From: an uncultured Psychrobacter sp.
Lineage (GTDB): Bacteria > Pseudomonadota > Gammaproteobacteria > Pseudomonadales > Moraxellaceae
DNA length: 64,000 nt
Assembly (NCBI RefSeq): GCF_947500265.1
Contig: NZ_CANMRN010000004.1
Coordinates: forward strand, 124,001 to 188,000
Direction: 5' to 3'
In this document: piece by piece, positions 48,162-58,325 of the stretch
Layout of the letters: every line of letters starts with the position of its first letter
Position numbering within the stretch: position 1 is the stretch's first letter
Made by a program: the position numbers and the translations under genes
Notes under the pieces: generated by a model
What the model was told of the DNA's origin: nothing
Databases searched by the model: none
Seen by the model: only the letters and a program-made list of their open reading frames with translations

Positions 48162-50249
48162 ATGCGCGAAGTAAAGTTATCTAGTCAATTGACAGTATTG
48201 TCTATCGGTGTTGCCGCTGTATTGTGGACGCAAGCTGCCAGTGCCGCAACAGCAGCAGATATGCCAAACACGACATTGCAGACTATCACTGTAACAGCGA
48301 ATAGCTCAGTACGTGACGCTGTACAAGAAGACTCTGTCTACATAGATGACTACACCCCAGCTGCACAAGCCAGCCATTTGAGTGATTTTCTGGACGTTGT
48401 ACCAGGGGTAAGCGTGGGCGGTACTTCATCGGTCAACCAACGTATTCGTGTACGTGGTCTTGATGATACCAACCTAAAAGTAACGATTGATGGCGCACGT
48501 CAAGAAGGCGCATTGTTCTACCATATGGGTGATGTCACTATTGATCCAGATCTGCTAAAACAAGCAGAAGTATCAGTGGGCAATAACTCAGTGACGCTAG
48601 GCAATGATGCCATCGGCGGTGCAGTTGCTTTTGAGACAGTCGACGCGGCAGATTTACTTAAGCCAGGTCAAAAAGTAGGTGCTAAGCTGCATACAGGTTA
48701 TGCTAGCAACAATGATGAACTGCTAACTTCTGCCACTGTGTATGGTGCGCCAACAGAAAATATTGATTTGCTGGCTTATTATGGCAAACGCAATGCGGAC
48801 GCTGGTGAAGACGGTAAAGGCCGTAAAATCCAAACGGAAGACAGCGAAGGTGAAAACATCCTATTAAAAGCTGGTGCTTATGTCGGTAGTGACCATCATG
48901 TAGGCGCTAGCTTTAGCCGTACCGAAAACAAAGGCAAGTTCCCTTTACGTCCAGATTTTCCTGCTGGTGGCTGGAACCCAATCATCCCGCAGGAAGTCAA
49001 ACGTGATACCTATGCGCTTGACTACGCTTACAGTCCTGCCAACCAGTTGGTTAATGTAGACGCCAATGTATATCAGACTAGCACGCAGATTTTGCGTAAC
49101 TCTGATGGCGAACCTGGGTTTGAGTTTGATGCAGAAGTCCAAACCACAGGCGCAAAAGTACAAAACACCAGTATCGTCGATAGCAGTATCATCAATGGTG
49201 TGCCAGGGGTTCATAAGTTAATCGCTGGGGTTGAGCATTACAAAAAAGAATCTGAGATGACACGTGACTTTGGTAATGCGAGCACCGATGAAGCAACCAA
49301 TACTTCAGTGTATCTAGAAGACCAATGGCAAATGGGTAAGCTTAGCTTAACGCCAGGCGTCCGTTATGACCGTTATGAGTCTCCAGAGTATGTATCGGCT
49401 GGCAAAACTTATGACAATGTCGTTGGCGCATTGGCTGCGAGCTATGAGATTGCACCGCGTACCCAAATATTTGCGAGCTATACGCAGTTATTTAATGGTC
49501 CAGATCTTAGCCAAACGATTTTTAACACCGATGGCGCTGATACGTATGTAAACAATGACCTAAAAGCAGAAGAAGGTGACAATGCAGAAGTCGGTATTGC
49601 TACAACGCTGCGTGGTCTGACTATGGCTGATGACTCTTTAAAATTAAGTGCTAAATACTTTGAAACCAATATCGAAAACTATATTGAGTTTGTACGTGCA
49701 GGTGGTAGTAGAACTGGCATGAATTGCACAACTGGGCAACTAGGTACAAGTGCTGCCCCTGAAGCCTGCCAAGGTGTCATTAACAATGACGAAGATTTCA
49801 AAATCAAAGGTGTAGAGCTATCGGCCGACTATCGCGCAGATAACTTCAACATGGGTCTAAGCTATGCTCGTGCGCGTAGCAAAGGCGAAGATACGGGTTA
49901 CAATATCTCTTCTGTCAGTGGTAGTGGATCTGAGTCTGGCGATAAGTACATGGTCAACTTGGGTTACGCTCCAACCAATACTACTGAGCTTGGCTGGCGC
50001 AGTACTTATGTGGCCGATGTGACACCGAATACCGCTGGTGATGACAACGAAAAACCAGGCTATGACGTACACGATATCTTTATGACTTATACGCCAACTC
50101 AAATCGAAGGTCTAAAGGCCACACTAGGTGTATACAATATCTTTGATGAGACTTATGCAAGCCATGCATCACGCAACTCTATCGATGATGCCTATACTGA
50201 TTTTGAGATGGGACGTAATATCAAAACATCTTTAACTTATCAGTTCTAA
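48162..50249 (+). CDS. TonB-dependent outer-membrane receptor for iron compounds
   Basis: About 695 residues from the ATG at 48162, with a signal peptide ending QAASA. The plug domain follows (TLQTITVTANS TonB box region, RIRVRGLDDTNLKVTIDGA). A 22-strand barrel ends in the aromatic C-terminus LTYQF. The barrel segments (LKAEEGDNAEVGI) resemble haem receptors of the HmuR type, but the PFRAP/NPNL haem motif was not found, so the ligand may be a siderophore. A GTG at 48147 is an alternative start. A Fur-box-like sequence lies upstream, and the PepSY gene and ferric siderophore ABC genes lie downstream. Confidence 0.88.
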   Translation: MREVKLSSQLTVLSIGVAAVLWTQAASAATAADMPNTTLQTITVTANSSVRDAVQEDSVYIDDYTPAAQASHLSDFLDVVPGVSVGGTSSVNQRIRVRGLDDTNLKVTIDGARQEGALFYHMGDVTIDPDLLKQAEVSVGNNSVTLGNDAIGGAVAFETVDAADLLKPGQKVGAKLHTGYASNNDELLTSATVYGAPTENIDLLAYYGKRNADAGEDGKGRKIQTEDSEGENILLKAGAYVGSDHHVGASFSRTENKGKFPLRPDFPAGGWNPIIPQEVKRDTYALDYAYSPANQLVNVDANVYQTSTQILRNSDGEPGFEFDAEVQTTGAKVQNTSIVDSSIINGVPGVHKLIAGVEHYKKESEMTRDFGNASTDEATNTSVYLEDQWQMGKLSLTPGVRYDRYESPEYVSAGKTYDNVVGALAASYEIAPRTQIFASYTQLFNGPDLSQTIFNTDGADTYVNNDLKAEEGDNAEVGIATTLRGLTMADDSLKLSAKYFETNIENYIEFVRAGGSRTGMNCTTGQLGTSAAPEACQGVINNDEDFKIKGVELSADYRADNFNMGLSYARARSKGEDTGYNISSVSGSGSESGDKYMVNLGYAPTNTTELGWRSTYVADVTPNTAGDDNEKPGYDVHDIFMTYTPTQIEGLKATLGVYNIFDETYASHASRNSIDDAYTDFEMGRNIKTSLTYQF

Positions 50250-50285
50250 TCTAGCTTATCGAATTTAAGTCTAATCGTAATTATA

Positions 50286-50319
50286 AAGTCAGCTGTCTTA
50301 CACGAGAGCTGGCTTTTTA
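50286..50319 (+). terminator. Intrinsic terminator after the receptor gene
   Basis: AGTCAGCTGTC pairs with GAGAGCTGGCT (one mismatch and one G-U), followed by five T. Confidence 0.75.
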
Positions 50320-50411
50320 TTGCCTACTAGCTTTTACATTGGCTGTAACAGCAATGACGTGCCAACTGATAAGTACCTACTAAAACAATATATGATAAAG
50401 AACCAACACTA

Positions 50412-51746
50412 ATGATTTCACTCAATCCTCGTCAAGCTTGCCTATGGCTCCATCGTTATACTGGGCTTGCCATGGCAGCTTTTTTAATTATCACTGGTAT
50501 TACTGGCACATTATTGGCATTTCATGACGAGCTAGACGATGTCTTCAACCATAAACTGGCTCAGGTTGAGAAACAAAACGCATCACATCTGCCTATTGCC
50601 GAGCTTCATGACAAGGTCATCAGTGCGTACCCTCAATATGCTTTTTCTAGCATGCCAACCTCGATAGCAGCAGAGAGGTCGGCTGTATTTTCGGTAGATA
50701 GAGCACGAGGAAAAGCCGCCCAAAACCAACCAAAAGCACCGTTTCAACAAGTTTATGTCCACCCTTATACTGGCGATATCATTGGTACTCGTGATAGAGA
50801 TGAGTGGGCATGGCGCAACACCATGTGGAAAGTGTTTTGGTTGCATCGCGATTTATTACTGGGTGATATTGGAAAATTGCTACTAGGGATTGTCGCGCTC
50901 GTGTGGACGATTAATTGCTTTATTGGCTTTTACTTAACGTTTCCTAGAGCGATTAAGAAAAAAGCACAGAACCAAACCTCGCCTAAAAAACGTGCCTCAT
51001 TTTTTAAACGCTGGTTACCAGCGTGGAAAATCCGTACTAAAAGTAATATGTTTAAATTGAATTATGATCTACACCATGCCTTTGGGCTATGGCTTTGGGG
51101 GATCTTGTTTGTCATCGCGTGGTCGAGTGTTGGTTTTAACCTAAGAGAGGTCTATCAACCTGTGATGCACGCTGTCGTAGGACTCGAGGAAAGAGGTGAA
51201 AGACAGGAGAAATCAAGAAAGCCATCAGAAAAAGCGGAGCAGGCGTCTGGTGCAGAAACAGCGAATAGGGTTAAGGCTGTAAACAATGAAGATGTCGATG
51301 TCGAGGCTGTTGATGTGGTCAACAAAGCCAATAGCATTGCTTATTTAAGTCAGCAGGCAAACATCGCTGCCCAAAGCAAGGACATGATAGTACGGGAGTT
51401 TTTAGGCATACGCTGGATTGAAGATGAGGGTCAATGGCAGCTGCGCTTTAAGACAGATAAGGACATTGGTAAAAAAGGCGGTGCATCATCCATCACAGTC
51501 AATGCAAAAACGGGTAGCGTTGAACAGGTGAATTTTGGCTATCAAAACTCATCATTTGGTAGCAAAACAAACAATTGGTTGATGACTTTACATATGGGTC
51601 ATATTGGCCATGGCATCGGTCACTTACTGTATCAAATATTTTTAGCACTGGTAGGTTTGGCTGTGACAGTGTTGTCAGTTACAGGCGTCTATCTGTGGTG
51701 GAAAGGTCGACAGCAACGACTTAAAGCGTCGCAAAAACTTAAATAG
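50412..51746 (+). CDS. PepSY-associated membrane protein, possible ferric reductase component
   Basis: 444 residues with four membrane segments (near 15-38, 150-175, 220-245 and 405-430) in the PepSY_TM pattern: LHRYTGLAMAAFLIITGITGTLLAF at the start, WLHRDLLLGDIGKLLLGIVAL, and a HHAFGLWLWGILFVIAWSS helix. The loops contain conserved His that could bind haem. Such proteins accompany TonB receptors and are proposed to reduce Fe(III)-siderophores in the periplasm. An Ala/Glu-rich low-complexity loop lies near residues 255-310. Confidence 0.85.
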   Translation: MISLNPRQACLWLHRYTGLAMAAFLIITGITGTLLAFHDELDDVFNHKLAQVEKQNASHLPIAELHDKVISAYPQYAFSSMPTSIAAERSAVFSVDRARGKAAQNQPKAPFQQVYVHPYTGDIIGTRDRDEWAWRNTMWKVFWLHRDLLLGDIGKLLLGIVALVWTINCFIGFYLTFPRAIKKKAQNQTSPKKRASFFKRWLPAWKIRTKSNMFKLNYDLHHAFGLWLWGILFVIAWSSVGFNLREVYQPVMHAVVGLEERGERQEKSRKPSEKAEQASGAETANRVKAVNNEDVDVEAVDVVNKANSIAYLSQQANIAAQSKDMIVREFLGIRWIEDEGQWQLRFKTDKDIGKKGGASSITVNAKTGSVEQVNFGYQNSSFGSKTNNWLMTLHMGHIGHGIGHLLYQIFLALVGLAVTVLSVTGVYLWWKGRQQRLKASQKLK

Positions 51747-51770
51747 ATATTAAGATATAAAATTAATATG

Positions 51771-51819
51771 CTCAATATATTGCTAGTACCAATGTGCTAA
51801 TAATATATTGAGTTTTTTA
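51771..51819. terminator. Intrinsic terminator between PepSY gene and ABC ATPase gene
   Basis: A perfect but AT-rich 11-bp stem CTCAATATATT with its complement (20-base loop) is followed by six T. Convergent genes end on both sides. Confidence 0.65.
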
Positions 51820-51844
51820 TTGCGTACTTGAATATAACCAGTCA

Positions 51845-52615
51845 TTAAACCGTATCAACAATCACTGGACGACCCTGATGACTTAGGACAGTGACATCGA
51901 CGTTGTATAAATCTTTCATAGTTTCTTTAGTAATAACATCAGCAGGGCGACCAACAGCCGTCACTTGTCCTGCTTTCATCGTAACCACTGTATCGGCAAA
52001 CTGTGCCGCTTGGTTGATATCATGCAGGACGATTACTACGGTTTTCTGCTGTTTGTGGCTAAGCTGACGTAGTTCACGCATGAGTCGACCAGCATGATAC
52101 ATATCTAGGTTGTTCAGTGGCTCATCGAGCAATAGATAGGGCGTATCCTGGCAGACAATCATAGCAATCAGCACGCGTTGACGCTGTCCACCTGATAGCG
52201 TTGACAAGAAGCGCTCGGCAAGTGGCTCAAGCTCAAAGCGCTCGAGGATTTCCTGTACTTTTTGCTGATCGTCGGCGGTCGGTTGTCCTTGATGATAAGG
52301 GTAACGACCAAACATCAGTAGCTCATGTACGCGCAGGCGTCCTTGTACATGGTTGTCTTGCCCAAGCATCGCAACCGTCTTGGCCAGCGTTCGCGCCTGA
52401 CAGCTGACAATATCACGTTCCTCATTATTTACAGCGAAGCTCACCTGCCCAGATTGTAGCGGCTGCAAGCGAGCCATGACAGAAAACAACGTAGATTTGC
52501 CAGCGCCGTTAGGCCCAATCAAAGCAATCACCTGCGCCGTTGGGAGGGACAACGTAATGTCATGCAAGATTTGTTGTTTGCCAATATGGTGAGAGATATT
52601 ATTTAGTTTAATCAT
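51845..52615 (-). CDS. Ferric siderophore ABC transporter ATPase (CeuD/VctC-like)
   Basis: 256 residues with Walker A GPNGAGKST, signature LSGGQRQRVLIAMI and Walker B YLLLDEPLNNLD. Length and sequence fit the FecE/CeuD class of iron-complex importers. It is the last gene of a leftward four-gene set: binding protein, two permeases, ATPase. It drives uptake of the chelate across the inner membrane. Confidence 0.93.
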   Translation of the reverse strand: MIKLNNISHHIGKQQILHDITLSLPTAQVIALIGPNGAGKSTLFSVMARLQPLQSGQVSFAVNNEERDIVSCQARTLAKTVAMLGQDNHVQGRLRVHELLMFGRYPYHQGQPTADDQQKVQEILERFELEPLAERFLSTLSGGQRQRVLIAMIVCQDTPYLLLDEPLNNLDMYHAGRLMRELRQLSHKQQKTVVIVLHDINQAAQFADTVVTMKAGQVTAVGRPADVITKETMKDLYNVDVTVLSHQGRPVIVDTV

Positions 52616-52692
52616 AGTCAGTCTTATTTAAAAAAGTCTTAGGGTTTTCTTTATCAACAGCATCAGCTAAATAAACAACGTCAGCTAAGTAG

Positions 52693-53778
52693 TTATAACG
52701 AACGACGCTGAGACATAAATATCAATGCTAAGAACATCAATCCGCCCGCTAGCTCTATCACCACTGACAATACGCCTGCCATATCTAGCACTTGCTCAAA
52801 GAGTGTTTGACCCAGCACTAAGCAAATCATAGCGACCAAACTGACCAATATCAGCCGCTCGGTGTGATACATATGTCGAGCGATACGATTGGTCAATGCG
52901 CAAACCAATAGACCAAAGAAAGTCACTGGACCGACCAGAGCGGTAGCCGTGGCAACCAGTACAGCGATGACAGTTAATAGACCAAATGCCAGACGTTGAT
53001 AGTTGATACCAAGGTTGACGGCTTGTGCTTGTCCGAGCATCAATACATCGCATTGGTAACGCCAGCGCCACACAAATATCGCAGTGATGGCACAGATAAA
53101 TAAGCTGATACCTAGTAGCTGAGGGTTGACTGTATTAAACTGCGCGTAGCTGGCAGACTGTACGACCACAAAATCATCAGGGTTTATCAGCCGTGCAATG
53201 AGTGCTGATAAACTGCGAAACAACACACCAAAGATAACGCCCACCAATATTAGCCGCGTCAGATCTTGACTGCTTTTAGAAAATAATAGCTTAAATAATA
53301 ATAAAGATGCCCCAAACATCAGGACAATCTCTAACGTGAACTTGGCAATAGGATCGAGACTGGTAAAGCTAATCGCACCTAGAAAGAAAACCAGTAAGCT
53401 CTGCAACAGAACATAGAGTGAGTCAAACCCAAGTAGGGAGGGCGTTAGAATTGGATTGTGAGTCAACGTCTGAAACAGTAACGTCGACACGCCAATCGCA
53501 TAGCCAACCACCATCAGTGCCAGCAGTTTTTTGCCGCGTAATGGTAGCGCAAAGTCCCAATAGCCATTGACGTTGAGTGTCATAAACAAGGTCATCGAGA
53601 TAAGTAGAATAATAGCTGCTATGGATTTTGGATGCGCAGCTATCCATGCCCACAGCTTTGACAACTGACTTTGGGCAGCGGCTGAATACTGACCATCTGC
53701 TGAAGATGAGTTATCTATCGCTGTGCTGGTTTTGGTAGCACCAGTCTTGGTAGAAGTAAGCTTAGTTGATGAGAACAT
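52693..53778 (-). CDS. Iron-chelate ABC transporter permease, second subunit (CeuC/VctG-like)
   Basis: 361 residues with about nine membrane segments of the FecCD/BtuC class: GYAIGVSTLLFQTLTHNPILTPSLLGFDSL near the start and ATALVGPVTFFGLLVCALTNRI with the EAA-like loop. The first ~45 residues are a Ser/Thr/Lys-rich cytoplasmic extension not typical of the family. It lies 77 bases upstream of the ATPase gene. Confidence 0.9.
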   Translation of the reverse strand: MFSSTKLTSTKTGATKTSTAIDNSSSADGQYSAAAQSQLSKLWAWIAAHPKSIAAIILLISMTLFMTLNVNGYWDFALPLRGKKLLALMVVGYAIGVSTLLFQTLTHNPILTPSLLGFDSLYVLLQSLLVFFLGAISFTSLDPIAKFTLEIVLMFGASLLLFKLLFSKSSQDLTRLILVGVIFGVLFRSLSALIARLINPDDFVVVQSASYAQFNTVNPQLLGISLFICAITAIFVWRWRYQCDVLMLGQAQAVNLGINYQRLAFGLLTVIAVLVATATALVGPVTFFGLLVCALTNRIARHMYHTERLILVSLVAMICLVLGQTLFEQVLDMAGVLSVVIELAGGLMFLALIFMSQRRSL

Positions 53779-53873
53779 ACAAAAATCCTATGGTGCCAAG
53801 CTTATCTAATAAGGCAAAAATGAACGACGGTAAGTGAGTGTTGCAAACTAATACACAGTTAGTGAACATAGTG

Positions 53874-54959
53874 CTACTGCTCAGCTGGCGCTCGTAATAA
53901 CAGCCATAAAAACAGCACCGTACCAACCACACCAAAAATAGTGGCGACCGGCACTTCAAATGGATAGCGAATAGAGCGCCCGATAATGTCGCATAGCAGC
54001 ACCGCTGAAGCACCAAGTAGGGCAACTGCTGGCAAGCTGCGACGCAACTTATCTCCCATTAGACGGCTCACAATGTTTGGTACGACCAGCCCAATAAAAG
54101 GAATCATGCCCACAGTCACGACCACGACAGCGCTCATCATGGCTACCATACCCACGCCAATCCAAGTGACCTGACGCTTACTAATACCCAAGTTTAAGGC
54201 GATATTGTCACCCAAGCCGACGATGGTCAGCTTGTCAGCAATAATATAAGCCAGCACACACAATCCACCCGTGAGCCACAATAGCTCATAGCGCCCTGCC
54301 AATACGCCCGAAAAATCCCCAAACTGCCAAACACTGAGCATCTGTAGCGATTCGGTTTGATAGGCGATAAAGGTAGTGACGGCTTCGATAATGCCGCCAA
54401 AGACAATGCCAATCAGTGGAATCATCAAAAAATCAGTAGGCGGAATACGGTGAATGAGCAGCATAAATAGCATCATGCCAAAAACGGCAGCGATGGTTGC
54501 CACGCCCATTTTTACAATGAGCGCACTGGCAGGGAACAGTAAACTGACCACCAGCAAACCAAGTGCAGCACTCTGAGTCGCACCAACCATAGATGGCTCT
54601 ACAAAGCGGTTTTTTAGCACCACTTGGATAATCATGCCAGCCACAGCCATGGCAATACCAGTCAAGATAATGGCGATGGTACGCGGTATGCGGCTAACCA
54701 ATAGCAATGAGCTATCGGAGTTGGCACTCTGAGTCAGCAAACTCTGCAAGATACCTGACCACGAAAAGTCAGCCACACCAATAGATAAGCTCAATAACAC
54801 CAAAAGCCCCATAAGAATGAGGCTTGCTGTATTGATGAACCACGGTGGTATGACAGTACGTCGATGTAACACATTGCCAGTACCGCTTTGCCAGCTTGAC
54901 GCTGATGGAGCAGTACTGGATTTGAGCCTAGCATGAGTACGGTGTGAAAATAACGACAT
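53874..54959 (-). CDS. Iron-chelate ABC transporter permease, first subunit (CeuB/VctD-like)
   Basis: 361 residues of the FecCD class: PRTIAIILTGIAMAVAGMI, ATQSAALGLLVVSLLFPASA and GMIPFIGLVVPNIVSRLMGDKLR are diagnostic. It pairs with the permease at 52693-53778 to form a heterodimeric channel. It is 81 bases downstream of the binding-protein gene. Confidence 0.92.
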   Translation of the reverse strand: MSLFSHRTHARLKSSTAPSASSWQSGTGNVLHRRTVIPPWFINTASLILMGLLVLLSLSIGVADFSWSGILQSLLTQSANSDSSLLLVSRIPRTIAIILTGIAMAVAGMIIQVVLKNRFVEPSMVGATQSAALGLLVVSLLFPASALIVKMGVATIAAVFGMMLFMLLIHRIPPTDFLMIPLIGIVFGGIIEAVTTFIAYQTESLQMLSVWQFGDFSGVLAGRYELLWLTGGLCVLAYIIADKLTIVGLGDNIALNLGISKRQVTWIGVGMVAMMSAVVVVTVGMIPFIGLVVPNIVSRLMGDKLRRSLPAVALLGASAVLLCDIIGRSIRYPFEVPVATIFGVVGTVLFLWLLLRAPAEQ

Positions 54960-55040
54960 AATCTCTACTGGCTTAAAAATGAGCAGTGTTAACGGTAATA
55001 ATACCTACTTGTGCAAAAAACGTTTTTATAAGCAACGACA

Positions 55041-56093
55041 TTATTTAGCGTTAGTAAAAGCATCTTTGATCGTCGTGAGATCTTGCATCCACTGGTAGTA
55101 GCCGCCAAATGCCAAGTAAGAGTCTGGGCTCAGATAAACCACTTGCTGCTTGCTCCATGCATTGCTCTGGGCAACCAATGGATTGTCTAATACGGCCTTG
55201 GCACCAATACCGTCTTCACCAATTGCAGCACTACGGTCGATGACAAATAACCAATCTGGATTGGCTTTTTGGATATATTCAAACGATATCGGCTGACCAT
55301 GAGGCGCATCAGCAATTTTGTCATCTGCCATTGGTACACCTAACACAGTATGGATAAAACCATAGCGAGACTTGTCACCATAGGCTGACATTTTGTTGCC
55401 ATTGACCATGACGACTAGACCAGTGCCTTTATTTTCTTTCGTTAGACTTTTGGTCTCAGTGATGAGTCCATCAATGTTCTGTTGTAGCTTAGCTGCTTGA
55501 TCGCTTTTACCGAACAGTGCACCTAAATCATGCAGGCGCTGCTTGCTTGACTCATAGATATTGGCTGTATCAATACTCATGTCCAATGTCGGCGCAATAC
55601 TTGATAGCTCGTCGTATTTTTCTGCCATGCGTGAACCGACCAAAATAGCTTGCGGTTGCATTGCATTCAACGCTTCAAGATCTGGCTCAAACACAGTACC
55701 TACCGATTTTGGATCAGGCTGTGTTTCTGAGTGTAGATTCTTTAGTAGTAGACCACCAGGCATACCATCGACCGCTACATCTAGTGCAGCCAAGTCTTGC
55801 ATCAACGTCATGTCATAGACGACAAGTGGCGATGGGTTCATAGCCAGTTCAACATCACCTTTTACGGTATTAACCATGATTTTTTCAGCAGATACAGCGT
55901 CGTTATTAGCAACGTTTTGTGATTCATCAGCCGTTGGGTTTTCAGTTTTGGCGTCTGCTGGCTCAGAGTCATTTGATTCAGGCGAGCTACATCCTGCCAC
56001 TACAGTAGCCAACAACGCTGTCATGGCAGCAGTCAGTAATGGACGTTTGAAAAAAGAGACGGTAGATCTGCTAGATAATAAGGGTGTCGGCAT
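55041..56093 (-). CDS. Siderophore-binding lipoprotein (CeuE/VctP-like)
   Basis: 350 residues with a lipoprotein signal ending VAGC and an acidic, Glu/Asn-rich linker of ~45 residues. The class III binding fold shows SPLVVYDMTLMQDLAAL, EPDLEALNAMQPQAILVGSR and VNGNKMSAYGDKSRYGFIH. The last segment is typical of CeuE and FatB proteins that bind catecholate siderophore-iron or hydrolysis products. It heads the leftward importer operon, with a Fur-box-like palindrome upstream. Confidence 0.9.
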   Translation of the reverse strand: MPTPLLSSRSTVSFFKRPLLTAAMTALLATVVAGCSSPESNDSEPADAKTENPTADESQNVANNDAVSAEKIMVNTVKGDVELAMNPSPLVVYDMTLMQDLAALDVAVDGMPGGLLLKNLHSETQPDPKSVGTVFEPDLEALNAMQPQAILVGSRMAEKYDELSSIAPTLDMSIDTANIYESSKQRLHDLGALFGKSDQAAKLQQNIDGLITETKSLTKENKGTGLVVMVNGNKMSAYGDKSRYGFIHTVLGVPMADDKIADAPHGQPISFEYIQKANPDWLFVIDRSAAIGEDGIGAKAVLDNPLVAQSNAWSKQQVVYLSPDSYLAFGGYYQWMQDLTTIKDAFTNAK

Positions 56094-56305
56094 AATGAAC
56101 TCGGTCTATCAAAAAATGTTTAAGCAATTGTCTAAAGTAATTGCAAATGAATGACGCTAAAAATATTAGGTCTGAACGATGCTTGAGATAAAAAGCATAA
56201 AATAAATAGTCTACTTAGTACCAATTACTAACTTTTTATACGAATAGTTTTTATAAAAATAGTATGGGTAGACAATACAGCGGTTATAATAAAGTAGTTG
56301 AGACT

Positions 56306-56328
56306 CATTATCAATATAAATGATAATG
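56306..56328 (-). promoter_or_regulatory. Candidate Fur box upstream of the siderophore importer
   Basis: CATTATCA and TGATAATG form a perfect inverted repeat around 7 bases, matching Fur half-sites with a longer spacer. It lies about 215 bases upstream of the binding-protein gene. Confidence 0.6.
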
Positions 56329-56513
56329 GTTTTTATTAACAGTAATTGTTATATTAAACGCAACGTATCATTTGATAAAAATATAAGTTTCATAGTAGTG
56401 AAATTGAGAAGTAGGGAACGTTCATAGAAATGAGCGTTGCGATAGGTAAAACCACTAAGCAATGTCACGTGTCAGAGATGTATTAAATAGCGAAAATATT
56501 GTAAATTATTATT

Positions 56514-56526
56514 GATAATAATTATC
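56514..56526 (+). promoter_or_regulatory. Candidate Fur box upstream of tonB
   Basis: GATAATAATTATC is a perfect palindrome inside a longer NAT-repeat region (about 56507-56540), 53 bases before the tonB start. This fits a Fur operator overlapping the promoter. Confidence 0.65.
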
Positions 56527-56579
56527 GTTTGCATTATTATCTACGCCATTCTACTCTGAGTAATAAACATTAGGCTGTT

Positions 56580-57527
56580 ATGAGTTCAATGGATTTAGAC
56601 GCGCCACCACTTAAATCGTTATTGCTAGCTATTGTTGCAGTACTAGGACTCCATGTGCTTGCCGCAATTGCACTAGTGGCAATAAAAACGCCTGAACTCA
56701 AACCTGAGCCAAAAAAAGAGATGTCACCGCTTGAGATAAAGTTTGTGTCATTACCGGCAAAAACGGTCTCAACTGAAGTAGAAAAGCAAACAGTCACAGC
56801 CAAAAAAGAAATACAGCCTGAGGTACAAGTTCAGCCAGCGCCGCAACCTGAACCAAAGCCTGAAGAGCCGGTGAAACAACCAACAGAGACCCCAGTAAAG
56901 CAAAAAGAGCCTGTTGTAAAAAATGTAGAGCCGAAAGTGACGCCTGTGATAGCGTCAGAAAAGTCTCGTCCTGATACCAGTCAAAAAGTAGCCCCAAAAG
57001 AGCCGCTACCGAAACCAAAGGTTGATAACTCAGCAGCTGAAGCACAGCGTAAAGCAGCTGCCCAAGCTGAATCAGAGCGACAAGCCAGAAAAGCTGAGCA
57101 AGAAGCACAAACTAGGGCAGAGCAAGAAGCCAAAAGAGTCGCTGATGCCAAAGCTGCAGCTCAAGCGAAGGCCGCCGCTGCACAAGCAAGAGCTGAGGCG
57201 GAAGCAGCAGCTGCTTTAGCACAGAGTAATGAGCCTGTGAGCTTTACTGCTAGCTCAGCCAACTGGGCATCTGCGCCAAACTTTAGTTTCCCTGAGCGCG
57301 CCGCACGTAGAGCCCGTTCTGGTGATACGCTCAACGTTGTCTTGGTATTACGAGTCAACAAGCAAGGCGGCATCGATAACGTGCGCGTTGCTCAATCATC
57401 AGGCAATCCGCTAGTAGACAAAGAAGCCCGACGTCAAGTGCGATCTGGCAAATTCAAACCCTTTACTAAGAATGGCGTACCCGTGGTGGGTGATGTGACC
57501 CTACCGATCAGTTACGCGGTTCCTTGA
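56580..57527 (+). CDS. tonB: Energy transducer TonB
   Basis: TonB spans the periplasm and couples the proton motive force, through ExbB-ExbD, to outer-membrane receptors. The 315-residue protein has an N-terminal membrane anchor (residues 15-38), a Pro/Lys/Glu-rich region, and an Ala/Glu/Arg-rich segment predicted as coiled coil (about 150-218). The C-terminal domain shows FPERAARRARSGDTLNVVL-type sequence, QSSGNPLVDKEARR and the closing PISY. AGG lies close upstream of the ATG. It starts an operon with exbB and exbD. Confidence 0.93.
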   Translation: MSSMDLDAPPLKSLLLAIVAVLGLHVLAAIALVAIKTPELKPEPKKEMSPLEIKFVSLPAKTVSTEVEKQTVTAKKEIQPEVQVQPAPQPEPKPEEPVKQPTETPVKQKEPVVKNVEPKVTPVIASEKSRPDTSQKVAPKEPLPKPKVDNSAAEAQRKAAAQAESERQARKAEQEAQTRAEQEAKRVADAKAAAQAKAAAAQARAEAEAAAALAQSNEPVSFTASSANWASAPNFSFPERAARRARSGDTLNVVLVLRVNKQGGIDNVRVAQSSGNPLVDKEARRQVRSGKFKPFTKNGVPVVGDVTLPISYAVP

Positions 57528-57635
57528 TAGTTCATACTTTATAACAACGTATTTATTCATCATTTTTCATTATAAAACTAAACATGATATTTACCTCAGT
57601 ATCATGTAATGGCATTACACATTAAGGAGTCTGAC

Positions 57636-58325
57636 ATGGACTTTATGCAATACTGGCAGATCAGCGACATGGTGACAAAAACGTTGTTCTTTTTGTTGCT
57701 TGCGTTATCTATTCTATCTTGGGTGACAGGTATCGTCCGCGTATTGCAAAGCCGTAAACTGGCGACCAATGTAGCAGATGATTTGAGCCAGCAATTACAA
57801 GCCAGGCAGTCTGACTTGGCTGGTTCAGATGCTGCCACTCGCCGTTTGGTGACTGAACAGACTTTGCTCAAGCACATCGGTCGCTATCGCTTTGCTAGTG
57901 AGCGCGGTTTGCCGATTCTTGGTACGACGGCAGCGATTGCACCGTTCATCGGCTTGTTTGGTACGGTATGGGGTATTTTCCATGCATTACACAACATCGG
58001 TATGAGTGGTCAGGCAGGATTGGGGCAAGTTGCAGGGCCAGTCGGTGAAGCACTGATTATGACAGGTCTTGGTATTGCAGTAGCGATTCCAGCCGTGGTG
58101 TTTTATAACCTTGCAGTACGTATCAATCGCCGCATAATGTATCAAGCCAATGACAGAGCGCATGATCTATTGGCACAATCAACGGGTCTTGTGGATACTA
58201 CCAAGGTAACTGCGAGCCATGCTACTAGTGCCTCACAAGTGCATGCTGCACCAAGCAGTCGTTCAACGACGAGCGAGACTCAGCATACCAGCAACTACAG
58301 TAATTCTGTGCCAAAGCAGCTATAG
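57636..58325 (+). CDS. exbB: ExbB (MotA/TolQ/ExbB proton channel family)
   Basis: A proton-channel subunit energising TonB. Three membrane segments are present, with the diagnostic GLPILGTTAAIAPFIGLFGTVWGI and VAGPVGEALIMTGLGIAVAIPAVVFYN. AAGGAG 6 bases before the ATG at 57636 sets the start (229 residues); the frame runs on upstream to 57609. The C-terminal ~40 residues are low-complexity Ser/Thr/His-rich. A second open frame continues from there to exbD (see 58304-58501). Confidence 0.93.
   Translation: MDFMQYWQISDMVTKTLFFLLLALSILSWVTGIVRVLQSRKLATNVADDLSQQLQARQSDLAGSDAATRRLVTEQTLLKHIGRYRFASERGLPILGTTAAIAPFIGLFGTVWGIFHALHNIGMSGQAGLGQVAGPVGEALIMTGLGIAVAIPAVVFYNLAVRINRRIMYQANDRAHDLLAQSTGLVDTTKVTASHATSASQVHAAPSSRSTTSETQHTSNYSNSVPKQL

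Larger units (their letters stand above)
56094..56579. other. Divergent control region between siderophore importer and tonB
   Basis: 486 bases, very AT-rich, without a gene. It contains two Fur-box-like palindromes listed separately, one on each side, consistent with iron control of both divergent operons. Confidence 0.55.
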